Source: XYD12-FULL-36-8 sp964613805 (lineage in GTDB: Bacteria; Bacteroidota; Ignavibacteria; Ignavibacteriales; Ignavibacteriaceae). From it: a stretch of 64,000 nt of DNA. The stretch spans positions 62,001 through 126,000 of the forward strand of contig CAZTJF010000001.1 of assembly GCA_964613805.1 (NCBI GenBank). Reading direction: 5' to 3'. Shown one piece after another: positions 25,916-34,628 of the stretch. Positions within the stretch are counted from its first letter, which is position 1. Every line of letters begins with the position of its first letter. Below the pieces are notes generated by a model. That model was not told the origin of the DNA. It made no database searches and was given only the letters and a program-made list of their open reading frames with translations. The translations under genes and the position numbers were made by a program.

Positions 25916-27889
25916 ATGAACGCACCACAACAGACCGGTAGTAATCAAAAAAAAGAGGGGAATCCGGTCGATGGTAATGAACAAAAAGGAAAGATAAACT
26001 ATAAAATGTATCTCTGGTTTATAGGTCTCTTTATCCTTAATTATTTTATTGGAAAATATTTTGCTGATAGAATGTCTGATCTGGAAAAAATTCCATACAC
26101 CGTTTTTAAGCAAGAAGTCTTAAAACAAAATGTGAAAGAGATATACAGTAAAGGAACATCACTTTCCGGAAATTTTAATAATCAGATAACTGTACCTACT
26201 GTAGAGGTTCGTGGTCTTAAAACCGATACAACATATATTAAAGTCATCCACTTCACAACTGAACTGCCTTCATTTATCGATCCTGGACTTGAAGCACTAT
26301 TAATAGAAAATGGAGTGACTATACGTGCCGAACCAATTAAAGAAGAGCAAAATCCCCTTTTATCTTTTCTGATGATGTTCGGTCCTACTATACTAATCAT
26401 TGCTTTTTACTCTTCTATGTACAAAAAAATGCAGCAAGGTGGAAGTGGAGGCGGCGGTTTTATGGGAATGTTTGGCGGCAGCAGCCATGTGAAAAAATTT
26501 GATAAGGAAAAGAGTCCTGAAGTTACCTTTAAAGATGTTGCCGGTATTGATGAAGCTAAGAATGAATTGGAAGAGATAGTTGATTTTTTAAAAACACCTC
26601 AAAAATATACCAGGCTTGGTGGCTCTGCACCTAAAGGAGTTCTGCTCATTGGTGCACCTGGGACTGGAAAAACTTTGTTAGCAAAAGCGACTGCAGGTGA
26701 AGCTGGAGTACCATTCTTCTCAATGAGCGCTTCTGAATTTGTAGAAATGATTGTAGGTGTGGGTGCTGCAAGAGTTCGTGACCTCTTTAAACAAGCCAGA
26801 GAAAATGCTCCGTCAATTATTTTTATTGATGAGCTTGATGCTATCGGTCGTTCTCGCGGGACTATGTCGACCGGCGGTACAAGTGAACATGAACAAACCT
26901 TAAATCAAATTCTTACTGAAATGGATGGATTCTCAGGCAGAGAAGGCGTTATAGTTTTAGCTGCAACTAATCAACCCAACGTTTTAGATCAAGCGCTTCT
27001 CAGGCCGGGACGTTTTGACAGACGTGTTGTGGTAAATCTTCCAGATAAGAATGGGCGGGAGGCAATACTGAAAGTTCATACCCGCAACGTGCCTTTGGCT
27101 GCGGATGTTAATCTACAAGAAATTGCATCTACAACTCCAGGATTAACAGGCGCTGACATTAAAAATCTTGTTAATGAAGCCGCAATTCTGGCTGCAAAAA
27201 AGGATAAAGACAAAATCACTCAAAAAGATTTTATGGACGCACTTGAAAAAATTATTCTCGGTCCAGAGCGTTCTTTACTAATGACCAAAGATGACCGCGA
27301 ACGTATTGCGTATCATGAAGGCGGGCATGCTATTCTTGGATTAGTTGTTCCTGGCGCCGATCCTGTAAACAGAGTTACTATTGTACCACGTGGACAGGCA
27401 TTGGGCGTAACTTATCAGCGCCCGGTTAGTGACCGGTACAACTACACCGAGGAATATTTACGCGCAAGGATAATCGGTACACTTGGCGGACGTACTGCCG
27501 AAGAAATGATTTACGGTAACAAAACCACTGGTGCAGAGAATGATATCGAACAAGCTACCAATCTTGCCAGGATGATGGTTACACGATGGGGTATGAGCGA
27601 TGCTTTGGGTATGGTTCAGTTTAGCGAGTCTAATAATCCATATTTAAATGGTGGATATGGCAGAAGAGATGTCAGCGAAGAGACTGCTAAAATGATTGAT
27701 CATGAGGTTCATAAAATTATTCATGATTGTTATGAAGAAGCCAAGAGACTACTAAATGAATACCGAAAAGAACTGGATTCACTTGCAGCTGCTTTAATGG
27801 ATAAAGAAACCCTCGATGAAAAAGAGATTCTTTTAGTAACAGGACTTAGGCCTGCACATGAACTGGAAAATAAGAAAGTATTAGCTTGA
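25916..27889 (+). CDS. ftsH: ATP-dependent zinc metalloprotease FtsH
   Basis: FtsH is a membrane-bound AAA+ hexamer that degrades damaged membrane proteins and unstable regulators. The 657 residues include a transmembrane helix near residue 38 (LWFIGLFILNYFIGKYF), a periplasmic domain, a second helix near residue 150 (FLMMFGPTILIIAFY) and a Gly-rich linker. The AAA+ domain has Walker A GAPGTGKT (246-253), Walker B IIFIDELDAIG and the second region of homology ATNQPNVLDQALLRPGRFDR. The zinc site is H467-E-G-G-H471 with D543 as probable third ligand. A genome of this group usually has another, housekeeping ftsH; this copy sits between two HdeD genes, suggesting a stress-dedicated paralogue (inference). 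Confidence 0.97.
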   Translation: MNAPQQTGSNQKKEGNPVDGNEQKGKINYKMYLWFIGLFILNYFIGKYFADRMSDLEKIPYTVFKQEVLKQNVKEIYSKGTSLSGNFNNQITVPTVEVRGLKTDTTYIKVIHFTTELPSFIDPGLEALLIENGVTIRAEPIKEEQNPLLSFLMMFGPTILIIAFYSSMYKKMQQGGSGGGGFMGMFGGSSHVKKFDKEKSPEVTFKDVAGIDEAKNELEEIVDFLKTPQKYTRLGGSAPKGVLLIGAPGTGKTLLAKATAGEAGVPFFSMSASEFVEMIVGVGAARVRDLFKQARENAPSIIFIDELDAIGRSRGTMSTGGTSEHEQTLNQILTEMDGFSGREGVIVLAATNQPNVLDQALLRPGRFDRRVVVNLPDKNGREAILKVHTRNVPLAADVNLQEIASTTPGLTGADIKNLVNEAAILAAKKDKDKITQKDFMDALEKIILGPERSLLMTKDDRERIAYHEGGHAILGLVVPGADPVNRVTIVPRGQALGVTYQRPVSDRYNYTEEYLRARIIGTLGGRTAEEMIYGNKTTGAENDIEQATNLARMMVTRWGMSDALGMVQFSESNNPYLNGGYGRRDVSEETAKMIDHEVHKIIHDCYEEAKRLLNEYRKELDSLAAALMDKETLDEKEILLVTGLRPAHELENKKVLA

Positions 27890-27958
27890 AGAATAACACA
27901 ATAAACGCAATAGATGACAACTTATTCAATTTAGAAACTAAAACATCAAGTATATAAA

Positions 27959-28546
27959 ATGAACAGTGAAATATTCAGCGAACAAAACAAATCTTTTGGA
28001 AACTGGGCACCCAATCTGATATTGGGTGTCATTTATATCGCAGTTTCTATATGGGTTTTTTCTAAGCCCGATGCGGCATACGTTTCTTTTGCAAAAGTTT
28101 TTAGCATTGCTCTATTGTTCACTGGAACATTGGAAATAATTTCGTTCTTTCAAAACAGAGAATATCTAAATGAGAATGGGTTTTATTTTACAATAGGTAT
28201 CTTTGATATTCTTGTGAGCATTAGTATCATTGTCATTTCGAGGCCTCAGGCTCCAACTGAGGCCATTACTTTAATTATAGGATATGTTTTATTATACCGC
28301 ACAGTTAAATTAATTACCTGGTCAACAGAACTGAAGAATTATGAAGCAAGAAATATGGGCTGGGTTCTTTTTGGTTTCGTTGTCGGTTTCATTCTTTCTT
28401 TTTTTCTTATTTGGGAACGAACATTATCCCAAATGATACTTTTATTCTTTGCTAGCTTTGCTATACTAATGATTGGTATTTCAGAGATTCATTTTTCATT
28501 CGTATTACGGAAATTAAAACAAAATGAACTCGCATTGGGAAGATAA
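27959..28546 (+). CDS. HdeD-like membrane protein (second copy)
   Basis: A 195-residue six-helix protein, same length and order of helices as the gene at 25296: LGVIYIAVSIWVFSKPDAAY parallels GIIFIAIGVWAIITPEATYL, and both end in a HIYFS/EIHFS-type helix. It is clearly a diverged paralogue. It starts 69 bases after ftsH and has a poor ribosome site, so it probably depends on the ftsH transcript. Its function within the HdeD family is unknown. Confidence 0.8.
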   Translation: MNSEIFSEQNKSFGNWAPNLILGVIYIAVSIWVFSKPDAAYVSFAKVFSIALLFTGTLEIISFFQNREYLNENGFYFTIGIFDILVSISIIVISRPQAPTEAITLIIGYVLLYRTVKLITWSTELKNYEARNMGWVLFGFVVGFILSFFLIWERTLSQMILLFFASFAILMIGISEIHFSFVLRKLKQNELALGR

Positions 28547-28734
28547 GTTGAAGATTTTTTTAATAAGCAGCAATTTCAAATAACAAGTATCTCAAGCGAA
28601 ATGCTTCAACAAATTCTAACATTTACAGTTCAGCTTTGGCTTGTTATATAAAGTGTAAAGCAACTAACTGATATTATCAATAAATCGTGGCGTTGATAGC
28701 GAAAATCGTGTGGAATCTGCTTAAACAAATTGCT

Positions 28735-28741
28735 GTTAGCG
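28735..28741 (+). other. Candidate cassette boundary (GTTAGCG)
   Basis: GTTAGCG fits the integron recombination core GTTRRRY except at one base. It lies 34 bases before the patatin start. The first six bases are the exact complement of GCTAAC found at the end of the same gene, as expected if the circularised element carried a paired R'/R'' box. Confidence 0.35.
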
Positions 28742-28768
28742 CCTCAGTGAAAGGAATTCGGTGAGATT

Positions 28769-29680
28769 ATGCCAACAAAGAATATAAAAACAGCGTCTCT
28801 CGTTCTTGGAAGCGGCGGCGCTCGAGGTTTAGCGCACATCGGTGTAATTCATTGGCTTGAAGAAAATGAGTTCAAAATCAAATCAATAGTCGGCTGCTCA
28901 ATCGGTGCAGTAATAGGGGGAGTATATGCTGCAGGAAAACTGGATGAATATGAGCAATGGGTACGTACCTTGACGAAAGTTGATATAGTCACTCTACTAG
29001 ATCTTTCTTGGGAAAAGAGCGGGCTCGTGAGAGGTGACAAAATTATCAATACGCTAACCGGTTTAGTTGGAGAGAAATTAATCGAAGATCTCCCAATTTC
29101 ATTTACGGCTGTTGCTGCTGATATAAGAGGTCAAAAAGAAATATGGATGAGGTCGGGCAGTCTCTTTAATGCCATGAGAGCATCTTTTGCAATACCTCTT
29201 CTCTTTACCCCATTCAAGTACAATGGAGTCGATCTTGTTGATGGAGGGGTTTTAAATCCTGTGCCAATCGCGCCGGCGTTTTGTGATGAAACTGATATGA
29301 TTATTGCTGTAAATCTGGGCGGCCCAGAAGAGAGCTTAACGAAGACGCATGCTGAGAGTGTGCCTCCAGCGTTCCCTGCATCTCCATTCCGTGAAAAAAT
29401 CAATAACTTTATTGCTCGCCACCAACAATCTGTGAAAAGCAGCAGCAGCCGAGATTGGCGGGCGTACGATATCGCCATTCAATCGTTCGACGCCATGCAG
29501 AGTACCATAGCGCGTCAAAAGCTTGCCGCTTATCCGCCAGACATAATCGTAGAAATCCCAGGGAATGCGTGTCGGACATTGGAGTTTGACCGGGCATCCG
29601 AGATGATTGAATTGGGATACAGAAAAGCAAAAGAGTGCTTAGCTCAGGCCGTGCTGCAAAAGCAGAACGAAACGTGCTAA
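28769..29680 (+). CDS. Patatin-like phospholipase (RssA/NTE type)
   Basis: A 303-residue serine acyl-hydrolase. The oxyanion loop is LGSGGARGLAHIG, the nucleophile is S44 in GCSIG, and the catalytic aspartate is D158 in DGGVLNPVPI, so the Ser-Asp dyad is complete. Such enzymes release fatty acids from phospholipids or lysophospholipids. The 3' half is clearly richer in G+C than the neighbouring genes, using codons such as GCG, CGC and GCC (SRDWRAYDIAIQSFDAM), which suggests transfer. The stop codon lies inside a GCTAACA sequence resembling an integron R'' box. No neighbour shares a likely pathway. Confidence 0.92.
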   Translation: MPTKNIKTASLVLGSGGARGLAHIGVIHWLEENEFKIKSIVGCSIGAVIGGVYAAGKLDEYEQWVRTLTKVDIVTLLDLSWEKSGLVRGDKIINTLTGLVGEKLIEDLPISFTAVAADIRGQKEIWMRSGSLFNAMRASFAIPLLFTPFKYNGVDLVDGGVLNPVPIAPAFCDETDMIIAVNLGGPEESLTKTHAESVPPAFPASPFREKINNFIARHQQSVKSSSSRDWRAYDIAIQSFDAMQSTIARQKLAAYPPDIIVEIPGNACRTLEFDRASEMIELGYRKAKECLAQAVLQKQNETC

Positions 29681-29742
29681 CAACTGCATGGTTCGAACCA
29701 GCGTAAGCGTCAGACGCACATGTGTACTATTATGTGTTAGAT
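29675..29742 (+). other. attC-like site after the patatin gene
   Basis: TGCTAAC (29675-29681) and GTTAGAT (29736-29742) resemble integron R'' and R' boxes and are 68 bases apart outer to outer. CTAACA pairs with TGTTAG. The centre holds a 12-bp palindrome (TGGTTCGAACCA, 29689-29700) and weak L-type complementarity TGCATG/CATGTG. The inner boxes are poor, so this is a degraded or false attC. Confidence 0.35.
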
Positions 29743-29762
29743 TGCTAATTGTTGAAGACGAA

Positions 29763-29822
29763 GCCGAAATCTCAAATTTACGAGAAACTTGGTTCTACTC
29801 GTGACAAACCGTAGTTTTCGGC
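29763..29822. repeat. Nested inverted repeat downstream of the patatin gene
   Basis: GCCGAAA (29763-29769) pairs with TTTCGGC (29816-29822), and inside it ACGAG (29780-29784) pairs with CTCGT (29798-29802). Its G+C content resembles that of the patatin gene, not of the genes around it. No T-run follows. Confidence 0.4.
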
Positions 29823-29901
29823 GGGTAGGTTAAAAATACAATCAAATTTTTTTGCTTAAAGGAATTTTTAAAAAATTAAAACAAAGATAAAGTAAGATCA
29901 C

Positions 29902-31002
29902 ATGGCAAGTGTTACCTTAAAAAACGTATCAAAAATATATGATGGTAAATTGAAAGTAGTTAGCGATGTCAACTTTACCGTAAATGATAAGGAATTTGTT
30001 GTAATTGTTGGTCCGTCGGGTTGCGGCAAAACAACAACTTTACGAATGATTGCCGGTCTTGAAGAAATAACCTCTGGTGAATTATACATTGACGCCATGA
30101 AAATGAATGACGTTTCACCTAAAGACCGAGATATTGCTATGGTATTTCAGAATTATGCCTTATATCCGCATATGAGCGTCTATGAAAATATGGCATTTGG
30201 ATTAAAACTGCGAAAGTTCCCAAAGGATGAAATCAATAAACGTGTTACAGAAGCTGCAAAAATTTTAGGATTAGAAAATCATCTTACACGTAAACCGAAA
30301 GCTCTTTCGGGCGGCCAAAGACAAAGAGTGGCAGTTGGTCGTGCAATTGTGCGGAAGCCAAAAGTATTTTTATTCGATGAGCCGCTCAGCAATCTTGATG
30401 CAAAACTTCGGGTTCAAATGAGAACAGAAATATCAAAGCTTCATCAAAACTTAGGGGCGACAATGATTTATGTTACGCATGACCAAACAGAGGCAATGAC
30501 AATGGGTGATCGAATTATTGTTATGAAAGATGGAATTGTGCAGCAAATTGATTCGCCTTTAAAGATTTATAATAATCCAATTAATAAATTTGTGGCAGGT
30601 TTTATCGGTACTCCATCAATGAATTTTATTGAAGGTACCTTATTTGAAGATAACGGACTAAACTTTGTCAGCAGAGGTCAATCACTATCTTTTAAGCTTG
30701 ATGAAAAAGTGTATGAAAATTTTAAAAGCCGCATTGGCAAACCATTATGGTTGGGAGTACGTCCGGAGAATATCACTGATGTAGAAGCATTGCCTAAAAC
30801 AGCATCTGCTAAACTTGAAGCTAATCTTGAAATCGTTGAACCAATGGGCAATGAGATATTTATTTATTTTGGTGTGGAGTCAAGTCAATTTCTTGCAAGA
30901 ATTCCTTCGAGTGAGAAACCTCAACCTAATACCAAGATGAATTTATATATTGATTTAACCAAGCTGCATTTTTTTGATGCAGAAACAGAAATTAAAATTT
31001 GA
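29902..31002 (+). CDS. MalK/UgpC/MsmX-type ABC transporter ATPase
   Basis: A 366-residue ATPase of the carbohydrate CUT1 group. It contains Walker A GPSGCGKTTT, Q-loop VFQNYALYPHMSV, signature LSGGQRQRVAVGRA, Walker B VFLFDEPLSNLD, the switch His in YVTHDQTEAMT, and a C-terminal TOBE/OB regulatory domain (from about residue 235). It is a lone ATPase with no permease or binding protein beside it, so it may energise several importers, like MsmX, or serve a distant operon. Start ATG is preceded by a weak AAAGTAAG site. Confidence 0.92.
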   Translation: MASVTLKNVSKIYDGKLKVVSDVNFTVNDKEFVVIVGPSGCGKTTTLRMIAGLEEITSGELYIDAMKMNDVSPKDRDIAMVFQNYALYPHMSVYENMAFGLKLRKFPKDEINKRVTEAAKILGLENHLTRKPKALSGGQRQRVAVGRAIVRKPKVFLFDEPLSNLDAKLRVQMRTEISKLHQNLGATMIYVTHDQTEAMTMGDRIIVMKDGIVQQIDSPLKIYNNPINKFVAGFIGTPSMNFIEGTLFEDNGLNFVSRGQSLSFKLDEKVYENFKSRIGKPLWLGVRPENITDVEALPKTASAKLEANLEIVEPMGNEIFIYFGVESSQFLARIPSSEKPQPNTKMNLYIDLTKLHFFDAETEIKI

Positions 31003-31141
31003 TATATAAATCTACATTATAATGAAGTGGTTTTGAAATGACATGGTAAGGCAAATGATCGCTTTTATTATTGAATCCATATGATGTTTTCAGTGTGCAT
31101 ATCTGTCGAGGAACAAGTTAGAAATGATTTAATCGCTCAAT

Positions 31142-32002
31142 TTAAACCAGCGTTGGATGCCATGTGGTTTTCACCTCCTGTAACTTTTCAATAAAATATG
31201 GTGTTTCACATTCAGCGTGTGTCCAATCATTGCGCTTGTAAAAAATAGTTCTCTTAACATTAGTACTTGCTAATTCACTAATTAACTTGATATATTTTTC
31301 TTCACTGCCGCAATAGACAATCGCATTCACATCCATGTGCGATGCCATGTGACTTATCAATTCCTCTCGTTTTCCTGTTAGAATATTTACAACACCTCCG
31401 GGAACATCAGATGAGTTTAATACTTCCGCAAATGAAATTGCTGTCAATGGTTTTGTTTCAGAAGCTAAGACAATAACGGTGTTGCCGCCAACAATTGCAG
31501 GTGCTATAACCGAAACTAAACCTAATAAACTTGGTTTTTCTGGGGCAATGATCGAAACTACTCCAATTGGCTCGACATTTGAAAAATTAAAATGAAGACT
31601 TGCTACAGGATTAACGGCACTAAATATCTGCTGATATTTATCGCTCCATCCTGCATAATAGACTAACCTGTCAATCGAAGTGCTGACTTCAGCTTTTGCG
31701 TTTTTTGCAGTTTCACCTTGAGTGATTAACTCAGCAGCAAATTGTTCTTTTCTTCCTTCAAGCATTTCGGCAATTCGGTAAATTACTTGACCTTTATTCA
31801 GTGCGGACTGCTTTGCCCACGAACCTTGTGCGTTTCGAGCTGCAACAACTGCATTTCTAAAATCTTTGCGAGATGCCAAACATACATTTGCGATTATGTT
31901 TCCTTTACCATCATTTAAGGAATAATATCTTCCGGATTCTGTACGAGGAAACTTGCCGCCAATATACAGCTTATAAGTTTTTTGGATTTTTAATCTGTTC
32001 AT
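31142..32002 (-). CDS. Truncated aldehyde-dehydrogenase-like protein without catalytic cysteine
   Basis: A 286-residue homologue of the N-terminal NAD-binding part of aldehyde dehydrogenases: YKLYIGGKFPRTESGRYYSL parallels YELFIDGNFVKPVKGKYFDT in the next gene. It goes on through the VEPIGVVSIIAP and GNTVIVLASETKPLTAISFA regions, then ends. It lacks the LELGGK glutamate and the GQxC cysteine loop, so it cannot be an active dehydrogenase. It begins 18 bases after the full-length enzyme in the same operon. In the ALDH16 family a full domain is fused to a second, inactive domain; here the two (488 + 286 residues) are separate genes. A structural or oligomerisation role is likely (inference). Confidence 0.8.
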   Translation of the reverse strand: MNRLKIQKTYKLYIGGKFPRTESGRYYSLNDGKGNIIANVCLASRKDFRNAVVAARNAQGSWAKQSALNKGQVIYRIAEMLEGRKEQFAAELITQGETAKNAKAEVSTSIDRLVYYAGWSDKYQQIFSAVNPVASLHFNFSNVEPIGVVSIIAPEKPSLLGLVSVIAPAIVGGNTVIVLASETKPLTAISFAEVLNSSDVPGGVVNILTGKREELISHMASHMDVNAIVYCGSEEKYIKLISELASTNVKRTIFYKRNDWTHAECETPYFIEKLQEVKTTWHPTLV

Positions 32003-32020
32003 ATTCTACAATAAAAATGG

Positions 32021-33487
32021 TTATTCAAATTTTAAATATGGTTTAAGACCATGCAGTCCACCTTCTCTGCCGAAGCCGCTTTCTTTGTATCCTCCAAATG
32101 GCGAGGTTGCATCAAACTTATTAAATGTATTTGCCCAAACTACTCCGGCATTCAGGTGTTTTGTAAGATGAAATATCTTCGATCCTTTTTGAGTCCAAAC
32201 TCCAGCTGATAGTCCATAAGGTGTGTTATTTGCTTTTTCAATCACTTCATCAATGGTTCTAAAAGTTTGAATTGTCAAAACTGGACCAAATATTTCTTCT
32301 TGAACAATTTTGTGTGATTGTGATACGTTTAGAAACAATGTCGGCGCACACCAATTTCCTTTTTTAGGTAAGCTGCATTTGGGCTGATAAATTTCGGCAC
32401 CTTCATTTAAGCCAATTGCAATATAATTTTCGATTGTTTGTAATTGCTTTTTAGAATTTATCGCACCGATGTCAGTATTTTTATCTAATGGATCACCAAT
32501 TATCAAAGATTCCATTCTGTGTTTTAGTTTTCTTATCACCAAATCCGCAACCGACTCTTGCACAAATAATCTTGATCCTGCACAGCATACATGGCCTTGA
32601 TTGAAAAATATGGCATTGATAATTCCTTCAACTGCCTGATCAATCGCCGCATCTTCAAAAATGATATTGGCTCCTTTGCCGCCTAACTCCAGAGTTAATT
32701 TTTTGCGAGTGCCTGCCGTTGCCTTTTGAATGTACTTTCCAACTGCTGTTGAGCCTGTAAATGCAATTTTATCAACATCTGGATGATTCACTATGCTGGC
32801 ACCTGTTTCTCCCGCTCCAGTAACAATATTAACCACTCCTTTTGGCAAATCACAATCCCGAATTAGTTCGGCTAATTTTAATGCTGTAAGCGGAGTTGTC
32901 TCAGCAGGTTTTAAAACGACAGTGTTTCCTGTTGCTAAGGCAGGTGCAAGTTTCCATGCTGCCATTAACATTGGAAAATTCCAGGGAATTATTTGTCCTG
33001 CCACTCCTATCGGTTTAGGATTTCTGTTTGGGAAAGCATATTGCAGTTTATCAGCCCAACCGGCATAATAAAAAAAGTGATTTGCTGCCAACGGAATATC
33101 AATATCTCTCGATTCTCTGATTGGTTTTCCACCGTCCAAGCTTTCAATCACTGCAAACTCACGTGCACGTTCTTGAATCAGACGCGCAATTCTAAAAACG
33201 TACTTACCCCGCTCTCTTCCAGAAAGTTTCGACCAGCTATTAAATGCTTTTCGAGCGGCTTTGATTGCCTTGTCAATATCTTCAGCAGTTGCCTCAGCTA
33301 CATCAGCTAATTTCTGATCGTTTGCAGGATTGTATGTGTCGAAGTATTTACCCTTGACTGGCTTAACAAAATTACCGTCTATGAACAATTCATACTGTTT
33401 TCTGATTTTAATATGTCCGGTACTTTCTGGCGCTTCGGAATATTTCCATGAAGCTTTGAATGTAGTGTTCGTGTCGTGATTTCTCAT
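32021..33487 (-). CDS. Aldehyde dehydrogenase (NAD+), catalytic partner
   Basis: A 488-residue NAD(P)-dependent aldehyde dehydrogenase. The motifs IIPWNFPMLMAAWKLAPALA, VLKPAETTPLTALKLAELI and FTGSTAVG, the general base in LELGGKGANIIF and the nucleophile C301 in NQGHVCCAGSR are all present, as is EIFGPVLTI. It lies between deoC (2 bases upstream) and the truncated paralogue. In this setting the likely substrate is acetaldehyde released by deoxyribose-phosphate aldolase, oxidised to acetate. This is inferred from the operon, not from the active site. Confidence 0.93.
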   Translation of the reverse strand: MRNHDTNTTFKASWKYSEAPESTGHIKIRKQYELFIDGNFVKPVKGKYFDTYNPANDQKLADVAEATAEDIDKAIKAARKAFNSWSKLSGRERGKYVFRIARLIQERAREFAVIESLDGGKPIRESRDIDIPLAANHFFYYAGWADKLQYAFPNRNPKPIGVAGQIIPWNFPMLMAAWKLAPALATGNTVVLKPAETTPLTALKLAELIRDCDLPKGVVNIVTGAGETGASIVNHPDVDKIAFTGSTAVGKYIQKATAGTRKKLTLELGGKGANIIFEDAAIDQAVEGIINAIFFNQGHVCCAGSRLFVQESVADLVIRKLKHRMESLIIGDPLDKNTDIGAINSKKQLQTIENYIAIGLNEGAEIYQPKCSLPKKGNWCAPTLFLNVSQSHKIVQEEIFGPVLTIQTFRTIDEVIEKANNTPYGLSAGVWTQKGSKIFHLTKHLNAGVVWANTFNKFDATSPFGGYKESGFGREGGLHGLKPYLKFE

Positions 33488-33489
33488 AG

Positions 33490-34386
33490 TTAATCTTTTG
33501 AAAAATAATTTGGAGATTGATACATACCCGTTTCAGTTTTGACCAATTGCATCAGAATATCGTTAACTAAGCTGCTTGCCCCAAACCGAAAATAATTTTT
33601 GTTCATCCATTTATCACCGAGAACTTCATTCAGCATTACTAAATATTGCAGCGCAATTTTTGCAGTTGAAATCCCACCGGCAGGTTTCATTCCTATCATT
33701 TTTCCTGTTCTCAAATAAAAATCTTGAATGGCATCGAGCATAACATAGGTAACCTGCATTGTTGCAGCCGGTTGAATTTTACCAGTTGAGGTTTTAATAA
33801 AATCTGCCCCGGCAAACATCGCAATTTCACTGGCTTTTCTAACGTTATCGAGAGTATCCAATTCACCGGTTTCCAATATTACTTTAAGATGAGCTTTACC
33901 GCAAGCTTCTTTAACCGACGCAATTTCATCAAAAACATATTGATAATTACCTGCGAGAAATTGTCCCCGTGAAATTACCATATCAATTTCATCAGCGCCT
34001 TGATCCACTGCAAATTTTGTTTCTGTCAGCTTTGCCTCTAAACTTGATTGACCGCTTGGGAAACCCGTTGCTACAGAGGCAACTTTTATATCACTGCCTT
34101 GCAGGGCTTTTTTTGCTGTGCTGACATGTGAAGGGTAAACGCAAATTGCTGCAACAGTTGGAAGGTCTTTTATTGAATCATGAGGATGCATTGCTTTGTA
34201 GCAAAGCTGCAGCACTTTACCTTTAGTATCTTTACCTTCGAGAGTAGTTAAATCAATCATGCTTAAGGCAAGTTTTAACCCCGCAGTTTTTGAAGAAGTT
34301 TTTATGCTGCGTGTGCAGAATCGTTCAATGCGTTCATTTACGCCGGTTTGATCATAAAGCGGTAAATTATTTAAATCTGGAAACAT
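33490..34386 (-). CDS. deoC: Deoxyribose-phosphate aldolase
   Basis: DeoC splits 2-deoxyribose 5-phosphate into glyceraldehyde 3-phosphate and acetaldehyde. The Schiff-base lysine is K198 in GADFIKTSTGKIQPAA. The strand motifs AAICVYPSHV, DQGADEIDMVI and KVILETGEL, and the phosphate-binding MKPAGGIST, follow the family. At 298 residues it belongs to the longer DeoC group (E. coli's has 259). It is the first gene of a three-gene operon with the two aldehyde-dehydrogenase-type genes, giving a complete nucleoside-sugar salvage route to acetate. Confidence 0.96.
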   Translation of the reverse strand: MFPDLNNLPLYDQTGVNERIERFCTRSIKTSSKTAGLKLALSMIDLTTLEGKDTKGKVLQLCYKAMHPHDSIKDLPTVAAICVYPSHVSTAKKALQGSDIKVASVATGFPSGQSSLEAKLTETKFAVDQGADEIDMVISRGQFLAGNYQYVFDEIASVKEACGKAHLKVILETGELDTLDNVRKASEIAMFAGADFIKTSTGKIQPAATMQVTYVMLDAIQDFYLRTGKMIGMKPAGGISTAKIALQYLVMLNEVLGDKWMNKNYFRFGASSLVNDILMQLVKTETGMYQSPNYFSKD

Positions 34387-34628
34387 GTATTTTGTTTTGA
34401 TTTCTATAGCTAAAAATTATGTTATAAAAATTATAAAACAAACATAACTGAAGCATTATTTATTTTGATGAGAATAGAACAATTCGGCGTTCTACTTTAG
34501 ACGTATTGTTTTTATGCAATGACACCTAAAAAAAATATCTGATGATAATAAATATTCGTAACGTTCGATTAAGTTCATGTGGAATTATTATATTCACCGA
34601 GCAGATTCTAATAATTCATAGGTCATTA

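Noticed and set aside
28662..28741. A second attC-like site upstream of the patatin gene
   Set aside because: AACTAAC and GTTAGCG could be R boxes 80 bases apart, but the bases between show no consistent pairing; I kept only the boundary GTTAGCG.
29131..29630. Several minus-strand frames over the patatin gene
   Set aside because: They are due to the higher G+C content of this gene, which leaves few stop codons on the other strand.
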